NCBI RefSeq assembly: GCF_030766935.1
Contig: NZ_JASERL010000005.1
Span: 310,001-374,000 of the forward strand
Length of the DNA: 64,000 nt
From: Streptomyces sp. KL109B
Lineage (GTDB): Bacteria; Actinomycetota; Actinomycetes; Streptomycetales; Streptomycetaceae
Reading direction: 5' to 3'
Shown here: positions 49,379 to 58,110 of the stretch, piece by piece
How positions within the stretch are numbered: the stretch's first letter is position 1
Layout of the letters: the number at the start of each line of letters is the position of its first letter
Position numbers and translations under genes: made by a program
Notes under the pieces: generated by a model
Told to the model about the DNA's origin: nothing
Seen by the model: the letters and a program-made list of their open reading frames with translations, nothing else
Database searches by the model: none

Positions 49379-51070
49379 GTGGGAAGTCCAGCCCTGAAAA
49401 ACCGGACACCCTTCAGGTCCTATTCCTCCTACGTGGGCGGGAAGGACCACGAAAGCGACAACTGGGTGTACGTCGTGGATTCCGCGGCATTACTGGACGA
49501 CGCGTTCGCGAGCCTGTCACTCAAGCGGAAGCTGGACCAGGGGCGCGTCACACCGGATTCGCTGCCGCCGAGCATCGTCGGCCGGGCCGCCAAGGCCGAC
49601 CGGCCCACCGTAGAGGCGGCATTGGAGGCCGCGGCCGTCGCGGCACCGGCATGGGCGGCCTTCCCGCTCGAAACGCGCCTCGACGACGTCGGCGAGCTGC
49701 TCCGCCGCAGGCTGTCCGAGCAGGCCGAGGAGATCACCCGGGTCCTGGTGTCCGAGGGGCACCCGCTGGCCCTGGCCCGCTGGCAGGTCTCGGGCATGCT
49801 GGAGTGCTTCGGCCCCGAGTCCGTGGGGTTCTACCGCTCGCAGATGCGCCAGGAGTTCCGGCAGGGCGAGCGCCGCGTCCAGGTCCGCCGGCTGCCGGAC
49901 GGCGTGGTGTGCCTGAACCCGCCGCACAACGCGCCGCTGTCCAGCGCCCTGTTGGGCGTCACCTCCATCATGGCGGGCAACGCCCTCGTCGTACGCGCCC
50001 CGCGCAGCGCCCCGCTCGGCGCCATGTACATCCTGCACGAGGTGGTGCGGCCCGTACTTGAGGAGGTCGGGGCGCCTCCCGGCACGCTGAACGTGGTGTG
50101 CGGGGACCCCGCTCCGATGCTCTCGGCGTGGGTCGAGAGCCCGCACGTGAACGACATCATGTACTTCGGCAGCAGCGAGAACGGCGTCCGCTTCCAGGAG
50201 CGGTGCATCGCGGCCGGGAAGAAGCCGATCCTCGAACTCGCGGGCAACGACGTCGTCGTGGTCTGGAAGGACGCCGACCTGGGCCTGGCGGCCGAGGCGC
50301 TGACGGAGAGCTTCTACGGCTCGGGCCAGCTGTGCATGATCCCCAATCAGGTGGTGGTGCACCCCGAGGTCGCCGACGCCCTCGTCGCCGAACTCACCCG
50401 CCAGATCGGCCACATCAGGCCCGGCCGCCCCGACGAGGAAGACGTGCTGCTCACGCCGGTGCTGCGCAACGAGAAGTTCTTCAGCTGCCTGCGCGACGCC
50501 CTGGACAAGGGCGCCGAACTGGCCTGCGGCGGCCACGCCATGCAGGTCGACGAGGTCCGGGACGCCACCGGGATCTTCCTGGAGCCGACCGTCGTGGTGC
50601 TGCGCGGCCTAGAGGGTGCGCGCGAGGTCGACGCCGTGCGCCACGAGACGTTCTTCCCGCTGCTGCCGCTCGTGGTCGCGGAGCCCGCGCCCGACGACGT
50701 ACTCCTCGAACGCATCGTCGCGTACATGAACAGCAACGAGTACGGGCTGCGCAATTCGGTGTGGGCGACGTCGCCCGAGGTCGTCGACACCTTCCTCGAC
50801 CGGATCCGCACCGGCGGGCTGCTGAAGATCAACGACTCGCACATCGGCTTCCTCCCCTATCTGCCCACCCATGGCGGCACCGGCCTGACCGGCGGCGTCT
50901 TCGGCGAGGCCAACTATCCGATCCTGCGCACGAGTCACCTCCAGGGCGTCAGCATCAGCCCCGGTTCCAGGCCTCGGGACGCGGTGTTCGGAGGGTGGAG
51001 CGCGATCCGCGGGAACGGTTCCCGTTCCGCACCCACGTCGGTCCATTCCCACGATTCCCACTCTGGATGA
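49379..51070 (+). CDS. Aldehyde dehydrogenase-superfamily protein, proposed fatty acyl reductase
   Basis: A protein of about 563 residues with the ALDH fold. It has an atypical N-terminal extension of about 80 residues. VVCLNPPHNAPLSSALLGVT and NALVVRAPRSAPLG line the cofactor site, LELAGNDVVVVWKDADL carries the conserved Glu-containing block, and FYGSGQLCMIPNQVVVHPEV the nucleophile Cys near residue 319. As it precedes a class III aminotransferase and a dedicated ACP/KAS set, I propose it reduces an acyl-ACP or acyl-CoA to the aldehyde, or otherwise handles the fatty aldehyde. The GTG at 49379 is preferred to 49373 because AAAGGAG is then correctly spaced. It is first gene of the operon. Confidence 0.82.
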   Translation: MGSPALKNRTPFRSYSSYVGGKDHESDNWVYVVDSAALLDDAFASLSLKRKLDQGRVTPDSLPPSIVGRAAKADRPTVEAALEAAAVAAPAWAAFPLETRLDDVGELLRRRLSEQAEEITRVLVSEGHPLALARWQVSGMLECFGPESVGFYRSQMRQEFRQGERRVQVRRLPDGVVCLNPPHNAPLSSALLGVTSIMAGNALVVRAPRSAPLGAMYILHEVVRPVLEEVGAPPGTLNVVCGDPAPMLSAWVESPHVNDIMYFGSSENGVRFQERCIAAGKKPILELAGNDVVVVWKDADLGLAAEALTESFYGSGQLCMIPNQVVVHPEVADALVAELTRQIGHIRPGRPDEEDVLLTPVLRNEKFFSCLRDALDKGAELACGGHAMQVDEVRDATGIFLEPTVVVLRGLEGAREVDAVRHETFFPLLPLVVAEPAPDDVLLERIVAYMNSNEYGLRNSVWATSPEVVDTFLDRIRTGGLLKINDSHIGFLPYLPTHGGTGLTGGVFGEANYPILRTSHLQGVSISPGSRPRDAVFGGWSAIRGNGSRSAPTSVHSHDSHSG

Positions 51071-51086
51071 GGGGTCGCGAACTCCC

Positions 51087-52223
51087 ATGCACTCTCTCGA
51101 CACGGCACGTACGACCTGTGAGGCATTCCTGCCCGGACTCCTCGGCGAACTGGCCGGGACTCCACTGGCCGAACTGGAGCGTCCCGGCAGCCCGGCCATC
51201 GATCTGTTCCGCTCCCACGGCGGCCCCGGCCTCGTCATCCCCAAGATGTACGCGGGCTCAGGAGCCGGCCCCCTCCAGGCACTCGAAGTGACCCGCGCGC
51301 TCGCGGCGTCCGCCCCTTCGCTCGCCGTCGCGACGACCATGCACCACTTCTCGGTGGCGACGCTGTTCACCCTCGCCGACAGCCTGCAGAGCAGCGGCGT
51401 GGAGTGGGCCCTGCTCGAAGGCATCAGCGAGCAGAACCTCCTGGTGGCCTCGGGATTCGCGGAGGGCACTCCGGGGCGCGGGATCCTCGCGCCCACGATG
51501 TCCGCGCGGGCCGCCGACGGCGGTTACCTCATCAACGGCGCGAAGAAGCCGTGCAGCCTGTCCCGGTCGATGGACCTGCTCACGGCGAGCGTGGCGCTGC
51601 CGCGCGCGGACGGCGGCAGTGACATGGCGGTGCTGCTCGTACCGAAGGCCGCCGACGGCATCACCGTGCGGCCGTTCTGGTCGAGCCCGGCGCTGGCCGG
51701 CGCGGAGAGCGACGAGGTGCGGCTCACCGATGTGTTCGTCGACGAACAGCAGGTCATGCGCACCGAGTTGGGCGACGCGGGCGAGCTCGACGAGCTGCAG
51801 ACGGTCGGCTTCATCTGGTTCGAGCTGCTGATCTCCGCGTCGTACGTGGGGATCGTCAGCGCGCTGGCCGAGCGGGTCCTCGACCGGGGGCGCGGCAGTG
51901 ACTCCGACCGGGCGCGGCTCGTCGCGAAGCTGGAGTCGGCCATGCTGCTGCTCGAAGGCACGGCCCGCATGATCATGGACGGCGAGACGGGCAACTCGGC
52001 GCTCGGCAAAGCCCTGTTGGCGCGGTACGGCTGTCAGGACGCGCTCGGCGAATCCGTACGGATGGCCGTGGAGGCGCTCGGCGGCATGGCGTTCATCGAG
52101 TCGTCGGACGTCGCCTACCTGGCCGCCGCCTCCCACGGCCTCTCCTTCCACCCGCCTTCCCGCGCCAGTTTCGTCGGCCCCTTCCTCGAACATGTCGCGG
52201 GCCGACCGCTGCGGATCACGTGA
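51087..52223 (+). CDS. Acyl-CoA dehydrogenase-fold flavoprotein (VlmH-like amine N-hydroxylase candidate)
   Basis: A 378-residue protein with the acyl-CoA dehydrogenase fold: LVIPKMYAGSGAGPLQALEV, LAVATTMHHFSVATLF, the flavin-site GYLINGAKKPCSLSRSMDLL, and a C-terminal four-helix bundle (LVAKLESAMLLLEGTARMIM, ESVRMAVEALGGMAF). No clear dehydrogenase catalytic Glu context was identified. Isobutylamine N-hydroxylase VlmH of valanimycin belongs to this fold and needs a separate flavin reductase. Here a flavin reductase gene lies in the same operon (54557), so N-hydroxylation of a long-chain amine is the favoured role. An ordinary acyl-CoA dehydrogenase is the alternative. Confidence 0.82.
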   Translation: MHSLDTARTTCEAFLPGLLGELAGTPLAELERPGSPAIDLFRSHGGPGLVIPKMYAGSGAGPLQALEVTRALAASAPSLAVATTMHHFSVATLFTLADSLQSSGVEWALLEGISEQNLLVASGFAEGTPGRGILAPTMSARAADGGYLINGAKKPCSLSRSMDLLTASVALPRADGGSDMAVLLVPKAADGITVRPFWSSPALAGAESDEVRLTDVFVDEQQVMRTELGDAGELDELQTVGFIWFELLISASYVGIVSALAERVLDRGRGSDSDRARLVAKLESAMLLLEGTARMIMDGETGNSALGKALLARYGCQDALGESVRMAVEALGGMAFIESSDVAYLAAASHGLSFHPPSRASFVGPFLEHVAGRPLRIT

Positions 52224-52238
52224 GGAGTGAGGACGACG

Positions 52239-53561
52239 ATGAACACGGTGTCGGTGCCTCCCGCGCTGCCCACGACGGGGCGCGACAGGCAGGCGTACGA
52301 CCGGGGCACGCTCGGGACCCTGTACCGGACCCGCCTCAACAAGGGCCGGGCGGTCCTGGGCGAGATGTTCGGCGGGCACGTCGAGGTCGAGTCGCAGGGC
52401 GCCTGGGTGATCACCAGCGAGGGTGCACGCCTCCTCAACTGCGGTGGGTACGGCGTCCTGTTGCACGGCGCCCGGCATCCCACAGTCATCCGGATGGTGG
52501 AGGAGCAACTGCACCGCAATCCCGTGGCCACACGCATCCTCCTCGAACCGCAGGCGGCCCTCGCGGCGGACGCGCTGGTCGAGGTGGCTCCGGCCGGCCT
52601 TGAGCGGGTGCACTTCGCGGGCTCGGGCGCGGAGGCCGTCGAGACCGTCATCAAGATGGCGCGCACCCAGGGCAAGGACCACCTGGTGGCCACGGTCGAC
52701 GGCTATCACGGCAAGACGATGGGCGCGCTCAGCCTCACCGGCAAGGCGGTGTTCCAGGACCCGTTCCAGCCGCTGCTGCCCGGTGTGCACCACGTGCCGT
52801 TCGGGGACGCGGAGGCGCTCGACACGCTGCTCGCCACGATTCCGGGGCGGGGCTGCGTCGTCGTCGAACCCGTGCAGGGCGAGGCCGGTGTCGTTGTGCC
52901 GCCGGACGGCTATCTGCGCGCGGTGCGGGATGCCTGTGCCCGGCACGGCGCGTTCTTCGTCCTGGACGAGGTGCAGACCGGCCTCGGCCGCCTCGGCACG
53001 TGGTTCGGGGCGGACCGGGAGGGTGTCTCGCCGGACGCGCTGCTCGTGGGCAAGGTCCTCAGCGGGGGTGTCATCCCGGTGTCGGCGGTGGTGGCGACAC
53101 CGCGCGCGTTCTCGGTCTTCGACCGGGACCCCTATCTGCACACGTCGACCTTCTCCGGCGTACCGATCGCGATGGCCGCGGCGCGCGGCTCGATCGCGGC
53201 CATCAAGGAGGAGGGCCTGGTCGAACGCTCCCGGAAACTCGGCGACCAACTCCTCTCCGCCCTGGGGGACATCGCCCGGACACACTTCGGCGACACGGTC
53301 CGTGACGTACGCGGGCGCGGGCTGCTCCTCGGGTTCGAGTTCCGGGAGCCGGGCATCCCGGGCGATCTGCTGATCGAGCTGGTCTCGCGGGGTGTCATCG
53401 CCAATCACTCGCTCAACTCGCACCTGGTACTGCGCCTGACGCCGCCCGCGATCCTCGCCCCTGCCGAAGTGGACTTCCTGTGCGAGGCCTTCGACAACGC
53501 CTGCCGGGCCCAGGCGGCCCGATACGTTCCGACTTCCGAAAGTGACTCAGCTGATGCGTAG
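52239..53561 (+). CDS. Class III PLP-dependent aminotransferase
   Basis: A protein of about 440 residues of the ornithine/GABA aminotransferase type. GVLLHGARHPTVIRMVEEQL, AGSGAEAVETVIKMAR, VDGYHGKTMGALSLTG, EPVQGEAGVVVPPDGYL, FFVLDEVQTGLGRLGTWFG (PLP-pyridine Asp) and the lysine in LLVGKVLSGGVIPVSAVV are all present, as is HTSTFSGVPIAMAAA. It probably aminates the fatty aldehyde to a primary amine, the nitrogen later N-hydroxylated. The ATG at 52239 has GAGGA upstream; an in-frame GTG lies at 52227. It starts 15 bp after the preceding stop. Confidence 0.92.
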   Translation: MNTVSVPPALPTTGRDRQAYDRGTLGTLYRTRLNKGRAVLGEMFGGHVEVESQGAWVITSEGARLLNCGGYGVLLHGARHPTVIRMVEEQLHRNPVATRILLEPQAALAADALVEVAPAGLERVHFAGSGAEAVETVIKMARTQGKDHLVATVDGYHGKTMGALSLTGKAVFQDPFQPLLPGVHHVPFGDAEALDTLLATIPGRGCVVVEPVQGEAGVVVPPDGYLRAVRDACARHGAFFVLDEVQTGLGRLGTWFGADREGVSPDALLVGKVLSGGVIPVSAVVATPRAFSVFDRDPYLHTSTFSGVPIAMAAARGSIAAIKEEGLVERSRKLGDQLLSALGDIARTHFGDTVRDVRGRGLLLGFEFREPGIPGDLLIELVSRGVIANHSLNSHLVLRLTPPAILAPAEVDFLCEAFDNACRAQAARYVPTSESDSADA

Positions 53562-54033
53562 CGTTCATGTGGCTCTCGCCGTGCGGGAAACCGACCCGGG
53601 CGCGGTCTTCGACCGGGTTCGCCGCTTCGCCGCCTACCCCGAACTCGTCCCCGTCGTACGGGCGGTGACGGTCCATGAGGTCAGCGCCGAGGAGGAGACC
53701 AGCGACTGGGAGGTGTACTTCCGCAACGGCATCCTCAGCTGGACGGAGGAGGACCGCTTCGACCGGGACGAGTTGAGCATCGTCTTCTCCCAACTCGACG
53801 GCGACTTCGAGTCGTTCACCGGGTCGTGGCGCGTCTCGCGGTTGGGAAGCGGCTGCCGGGTGGACTTCGACGCCGAGTTCGACTTCGGCATTCCGAGCCT
53901 CGCCGGAATCCTCGACCCGGTCGCGGTCAGGGTCTTCAAGGAGACCATCGCCCGCATCGTGGACAGCCTGTTCGGCGGCGCCGCGGTGATCGACGACGAG
54001 GCGGTCGCGGACGCGCTGGCGGTGTCCCGCTGA
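53554..54033 (+). CDS. SRPBCC (Coq10/polyketide cyclase-like) protein
   Basis: A protein of about 159 residues with the START/SRPBCC pattern: strand VHVALAVRETDPGAVFDRVR, AAYPELVPVVRAVTVHEVSA, SDWEVYFRNGILSWTEEDRF, LSIVFSQLDGDFESFTGSWR, CRVDFDAEFDFGIPSLAGIL and a long C-terminal helix (VFKETIARIVDSLFGGA). The fold binds hydrophobic ligands. In this cluster it may present or cyclise a lipidic intermediate, or help a membrane enzyme as Coq10 does. ATG at 53554 overlaps the aminotransferase stop; the next gene overlaps its own stop (TGATG). No catalytic residue can be named. Confidence 0.82.
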   Translation: MRSVHVALAVRETDPGAVFDRVRRFAAYPELVPVVRAVTVHEVSAEEETSDWEVYFRNGILSWTEEDRFDRDELSIVFSQLDGDFESFTGSWRVSRLGSGCRVDFDAEFDFGIPSLAGILDPVAVRVFKETIARIVDSLFGGAAVIDDEAVADALAVSR

Positions 54034-54560
54034 TGGACACCAAGAACCTTTTCATGACCGGCACGACCGCGTGGCTGGTGCGCGCGGAGTACGGGCTCGG
54101 GCTGTTGGGGTCGGTGGTGCTGTTCTTCGCGCACCTCGACGAGGTGCGCTGGATTCCCGCCCTGGTGCTGTTCGCCTACATCGACGTGATCGGCTATCTC
54201 CCGGGCGCGTTCCGGTACCACCGTGCGCACAGCAGGGACAAGGCGGCGGGTCAGGCGACCGGCACGGAGATCCCGAAGGTCTACTACGTCCTCTACAACG
54301 TCATGCACAGTCTGGTGACGCAGGGCCTGCTCGCGCTGGTGTGGATTTCGCTGTGGGGCTTCGAGTGGGCGCTGCTGGCGCTGCCCATCCACCTCTTCGG
54401 CGACCGCGCGATCTTCGGGAACTTCCTCAAGCCCTTCGCCGTCAGCTTCGAACCGGAGACACACCCCGCGTACCGGCGTTTCCGGGGCGAGTTCGGGGCC
54501 GCCACCGCCGTCGTGCGGGGGCCCCGGTCCGCGCACTCCGTTCGGACGGGATCGCTGTGA
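54033..54560 (+). CDS. Small polytopic membrane protein (VlmO-like N-N bond-forming candidate)
   Basis: A 175-residue protein with about four membrane helices (GLGLLGSVVLFFAHLDEV, IPALVLFAYIDVIGYLPGAF, NVMHSLVTQGLLALVWISLW, FEWALLALPIHLFGDRAIFG). Polar conserved-looking residues are placed near the membrane: HLDEVR, YRHRAH-like FRYHRAHSRD, HLFGDR. The gene is coupled to its neighbours by stop-start overlaps. In valanimycin a membrane protein, VlmO, was reported to rearrange the O-seryl hydroxylamine into an N-N bonded product, and VlmB then forms the azoxy group. Position next to a flavin reductase and a VlmB-like gene suggests this is the equivalent. No sequence search could be run. Confidence 0.7.
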   Translation: MDTKNLFMTGTTAWLVRAEYGLGLLGSVVLFFAHLDEVRWIPALVLFAYIDVIGYLPGAFRYHRAHSRDKAAGQATGTEIPKVYYVLYNVMHSLVTQGLLALVWISLWGFEWALLALPIHLFGDRAIFGNFLKPFAVSFEPETHPAYRRFRGEFGAATAVVRGPRSAHSVRTGSL

Positions 54561-55105
54561 CCAGCGCGACCGCCGACGAGATACTCGGGGCCTGGCCGGC
54601 CACGCCGAGGGTCGAACCGTCCGCCGCCGCGGACCGGCTCGTCACCGGCGTCGTGGTGCTGACCTGCGGCGGCGAGGCGGATGTCACCGGTGTCACGGTC
54701 AGCACGCTCGCCCTCGCCTCCCTCGACCCACCCATGGTGTCGGTGGCACTGCGCCGCACCAGCCGCGCCCTGCGCCACCTGCGCGGCGCCCCCACCTTCG
54801 TCGTCAACGTCCTCGGCTCCCGACAGGAGCCGCTGGCCCGGCACTTCGCGCACCGGCGGCGGGCGGCGGGCGTCCACCAGCTGGCCGACGGCGCCTGGGC
54901 GGGGCGCACACGGGACGGCGTTCCCGTGCTGCGCGGCGCCTTCAGCTGGCTGATGTGCAGTGTGCAGCGCACGGTGCCGGTGGGCGATCACGACCTGTTG
55001 CTGGCCAGGGTCGATCAGGTCGTACGGGGTGGTGGCTCGCCACTCCTCAACTTCGCGGGCGAGCTCCATCGGCTGCCCGCCCCCACCTCACCGGAAAGGG
55101 ACTGA
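54557..55105 (+). CDS. Flavin reductase family protein (VlmR-like)
   Basis: A 182-residue flavin reductase-domain protein with the FMN-binding split-barrel: VVVLTCGGEADVTGVTVSTL, LALASLDPPMVSVALRRTSR, TFVVNVLGSRQEPLARHF and the late HDLLLARVDQVVRGGGSPLL. It reduces free flavin with NAD(P)H for a partner monooxygenase; the acyl-CoA-dehydrogenase-fold protein at 51087 is the obvious partner. GTG at 54557 overlaps the previous stop by 4 bp (GTGA). Confidence 0.9.
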   Translation: MTSATADEILGAWPATPRVEPSAAADRLVTGVVVLTCGGEADVTGVTVSTLALASLDPPMVSVALRRTSRALRHLRGAPTFVVNVLGSRQEPLARHFAHRRRAAGVHQLADGAWAGRTRDGVPVLRGAFSWLMCSVQRTVPVGDHDLLLARVDQVVRGGGSPLLNFAGELHRLPAPTSPERD

Positions 55106-55106
55106 C

Positions 55107-56066
55107 ATGGCTGTCGCGCGCATCCCGGCGGAGGCCGACTGGCAGCGCGCCCCGTCGCTCGTGGACGGCGCCGTCGAACTCGAACTGACCGCGGAATCCT
55201 GTGACTTGAGGTACTGGCTGGGCGCGGTGCCCCAGGGCACGCTACGGGGCAATGTGCTCGGTCACGCGGCCGAAGTCCGTCCCCACCCGGTGACGAGCGC
55301 GCCCGGCCCCCTCAACAGCGCGCTCACCCAGGAGTTGGCGTTCCGCTCCGTCGCGGAGGAGAAGGCGACGCGGGCCATCGCGTATCTCGTGGCGCTCGCC
55401 CCCGACAACGCGTGCCTGGAGTTCTACTCCACGCAGCTCCTCGACGAGGCGCGGCACGCGATGGTGTTCCGCAGTCATTTGCTTCAACTGGGCGTTACGC
55501 AGGGTGAGTTGTGGCAGACGATCGACCGGCTCGCGGCGGCCGACCGGGACGCGATCCTCGTACCCCTTGAGGAGTTCGGCCTGCGCGCCCTGCGCGATCG
55601 CGGCGACTTCATCGGCGGCGTACTGGTCCTGACGGTGCTCGTCGAGGGGGTGCTCGCACCGGCGGCCGAGCTGAGCGAGCGCAAGTGGCGGGTCTTCGAT
55701 CCGGCCGCGGCGGACATCGAGCGCGGGGCCGGCATCGACGAGATCCGGCATCTGACCGTGGGCAGTTCCATCGTCCGCGAGCACCTGCTCAGGCACCCGG
55801 AGGACAAGCCGCGAGTCCTTGAACTGCTGTGTGAAGGCCGGGAGTTGTGGGCGCGGCTGCCCGTCGAGGACATGGTGCTGCACCGGGAGAAGCTCTTCCA
55901 GCAGGGCATCGAGGCGCACGGCGAGCTGCTGGGTGACTACGAGGCATGGCCGGGCCGCAGGCTCGCCGACACCGCGATCGAGGAACGGATCGCGACCGGC
56001 CAGGAGTGGGCGGAGCGCATGCGGCGCTCCCGGCTGGCCTACATGGGTCTGGAGGAAGCGATATGA
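55107..56066 (+). CDS. Ferritin-like non-heme diiron oxygenase (VlmB-like azoxy-forming candidate)
   Basis: A 319-residue helical protein with a full diiron ligand set. A Glu-rich helix (SVAEEKATR, E84/E85) and YSTQLLDEARHAMVFRSHLL give E114-x2-H117. Then comes LTVLVEGVLAPAAELSE with E180, and AGIDEIRHLTVGSSIV gives E212-x2-H215. The spacing fits class I ribonucleotide reductase-like or AurF-like four-helix bundles. VlmB of valanimycin is a diiron enzyme reported to carry out the four-electron oxidation that makes the azoxy group, and I propose that role. N-oxygenation of an amine is the main alternative. It starts 2 bp after the flavin reductase stop. Confidence 0.85.
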   Translation: MAVARIPAEADWQRAPSLVDGAVELELTAESCDLRYWLGAVPQGTLRGNVLGHAAEVRPHPVTSAPGPLNSALTQELAFRSVAEEKATRAIAYLVALAPDNACLEFYSTQLLDEARHAMVFRSHLLQLGVTQGELWQTIDRLAAADRDAILVPLEEFGLRALRDRGDFIGGVLVLTVLVEGVLAPAAELSERKWRVFDPAAADIERGAGIDEIRHLTVGSSIVREHLLRHPEDKPRVLELLCEGRELWARLPVEDMVLHREKLFQQGIEAHGELLGDYEAWPGRRLADTAIEERIATGQEWAERMRRSRLAYMGLEEAI

Positions 56067-57115
56067 CACACCTCGCGGCGAGGGCCGACTACGAGGAGGT
56101 CACGCGCCTGGTCAAGGACGCGGGCCTGATGGACCGCCAACTGGCCTACTACGTCTACAAGATCACGTTCAATCTGCTGCTCCTCGGCGCCGCGTGGACG
56201 CTCTTCGCGTGGCTCGGCGACAGCTGGTGGCAGTTGGCGACCGCGGTTCTCCTCGCGTTCTGCTTCGCGCAGACCGATCTGCTGGGGCACGACGCGGGAC
56301 ACCGCCAGATATTCCGCACCCGCAAGGCGAGCGACGTCATCGGCTACGTCCACGGGAATCTGCTGACGGGTGTCAGTTTCGGCTGGTGGGTCGGGCACCA
56401 CACCCGGCACCACAACTACCCCAACCACCTGTCCCTCGACCCGGACATCACGCGCCGTCAGGTCATCTTCGCGAGCAAGGACCGCGCCAAGCGCACCAGC
56501 CGCGCGGGCCGCTTCGTCGTGCGCCACCAGGCGTGGATGTTCTACGTACTGATCATGATGGAGGGGCTGCGGCTGCACCTCTCCGGGTACGTGGCGGCCC
56601 GCAAGGGAGCGCTCAGGCGCTACAAGGCGGCCGACCTCACGCTGCTCAGCCTGCACTTGGTGGCCTACTTCGCCGCCGTGTTCTGGGTGCTGCCGCCGGG
56701 CAAAGCCGTCGCGTTCCTCGTGATCCATCAGGCGCTGTTCGGCTTCTACATGGGGTTGCTCTTCGCGCCGAACCACAAGGGGCTGCCCGTGCGGGACGGG
56801 GCGAAGGAGGAGCTGGACTGGATCACCCGCCAGGTGGTCACCTCGCGCAATCTGCTCCCCAGCCGGGTCACGCACTTCTTCTACGGAGGGCTCAACTACC
56901 AGATCGAGCACCACCTCTTCCCGTCCATGCCACGCCGCAACCTGCACCGCGCCCAGCCCCTGATCAAGGACTACTGCCTGAGTCACGGGCTGCCGTACGC
57001 GGAGGTGCGGCTGCTGAGGTCGTACGTCGATGTGGCCGGCTATTTGGGCGAGGTCAGCGCGGAAGTGCGTGACCTTGAGGGGCGCGACGCCGTCGCGGCG
57101 CAGGTCGCCCGGTGA
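56063..57115 (+). CDS. Membrane fatty acid desaturase
   Basis: A 350-residue integral-membrane diiron desaturase. The three histidine boxes are H76-DAG-H80, H112-HTR-HH117 and QIEHHLFP near residue 280, with LASFDP-like HLSLDPDITRRQV and NHKGLPVRDGAKEELDWITR between them. Helices include FNLLLLGAAWTLFAWLG and AVLLAFCFAQTDLLG. In this cluster it may introduce the double bond of an alkenyl chain, such as the enyl-azoxy unit of elaiomycin-type products. ATG at 56063 overlaps the preceding stop (ATGA), and its own stop overlaps the GTG of the KAS III gene. Confidence 0.93.
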   Translation: MTHLAARADYEEVTRLVKDAGLMDRQLAYYVYKITFNLLLLGAAWTLFAWLGDSWWQLATAVLLAFCFAQTDLLGHDAGHRQIFRTRKASDVIGYVHGNLLTGVSFGWWVGHHTRHHNYPNHLSLDPDITRRQVIFASKDRAKRTSRAGRFVVRHQAWMFYVLIMMEGLRLHLSGYVAARKGALRRYKAADLTLLSLHLVAYFAAVFWVLPPGKAVAFLVIHQALFGFYMGLLFAPNHKGLPVRDGAKEELDWITRQVVTSRNLLPSRVTHFFYGGLNYQIEHHLFPSMPRRNLHRAQPLIKDYCLSHGLPYAEVRLLRSYVDVAGYLGEVSAEVRDLEGRDAVAAQVAR

Positions 57116-58110
57116 ACCGGGCCGCCGTGAACCGGGCCGCCGTGATCCGGGGCATCGGCTCCTGGGTGCCGCCCCGGGTCGTCACCAACGACGACCTGGC
57201 CACGGAACTGGACACCTCCGACGCGTGGATCCGCAGCCGGACCGGGATCGCCCGGCGGCACATCGCCGACCCGGGCATGGCCACGTCGGACCTCGCGGTG
57301 GAGGCCGGTGGCAGGGCGCTGAAGTCCGCCGGGACGGACTCGGTCGACTGTGTCGTCGTCGCCACCACCACGCCCGACCGGCCGTGCCCTGCGACCGCGC
57401 CACTGGTCGCCTCGCGCCTCGGCCTCGGCACGGTGGCCGCGTTCGACGTGGGCGCCGTGTGCACCGGGTTCCTGTACTCGCTCGCGGTCGGCGCCGGGCT
57501 CATCGCCGGAGGCACGGCCGACAGCGTCCTCGTCCTGGGGGCCGACACCTTCTCCAGCATCCTGGACCCCAGGGACCGCTCGACCCGGGCCGTGTTCGGG
57601 GACGGGGCTGGCGGTGTCGTACTGACCGCGGGCAGGCCCGAAGAGCCGGGTGCGCTGGGCGAGTTGGACCTGGCGAGCGACGGTGCGGGCAGCGACCTGA
57701 TCACGGTTCCGTCGGGCGGCTCCCTCGACCCGGCGGGGCCGGACCCGTACTTCCGGATGCAGGGCAGGGCCGTCTTCCGCAACGCCGTGGAGCGGATGGC
57801 CGCCTCCGCGCTCCGGGTCGCGGAGGCCAGGGGCTGGAGCGCGGCGACCGTCGATCTCCTGGTGGCCCATCAGGCGAACCTGCGCATCATGCACGCCGTC
57901 GCGGACCAGATGCGGCTGCCTCGGGAGCGCTGCGCGGTGCACGTGGACCGCGTCGGCAACACGGCGGCGGCCTCCATACCGCTCGCGCTCGTCGACGCGA
58001 TCGACGACGGCACGCTCCGCGCGGGCCACCGGGTGCTGCTCACCGCGTTCGGCGGCGGCCTCACGTGGGGCTCGTGCGCGCTGACCTGGCCGGACCTGGT
58101 GCCGGGCTGA
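57112..58110 (+). CDS. 3-oxoacyl-ACP synthase III (FabH-like KAS III)
   Basis: A 332-residue thiolase-fold initiating condensing enzyme with the Cys-His-Asn triad: C117 in FDVGAVCTGFLYS, His near 253 in LLVAHQANLRIM, and Asn near 283 in RVGNTAAASIPLAL. AWIRSRTGIARRHIA is also typical. It starts fatty-chain synthesis from an acyl-CoA and malonyl-ACP. Two identical 15-bp units (57112-57126, 57127-57141) encode NRAAVNRAAV at the start and create alternative GTG starts. It overlaps the desaturase gene and is followed by a repeat-containing 121-bp gap before the ACP gene. Confidence 0.93.
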   Translation: MNRAAVNRAAVIRGIGSWVPPRVVTNDDLATELDTSDAWIRSRTGIARRHIADPGMATSDLAVEAGGRALKSAGTDSVDCVVVATTTPDRPCPATAPLVASRLGLGTVAAFDVGAVCTGFLYSLAVGAGLIAGGTADSVLVLGADTFSSILDPRDRSTRAVFGDGAGGVVLTAGRPEEPGALGELDLASDGAGSDLITVPSGGSLDPAGPDPYFRMQGRAVFRNAVERMAASALRVAEARGWSAATVDLLVAHQANLRIMHAVADQMRLPRERCAVHVDRVGNTAAASIPLALVDAIDDGTLRAGHRVLLTAFGGGLTWGSCALTWPDLVPG

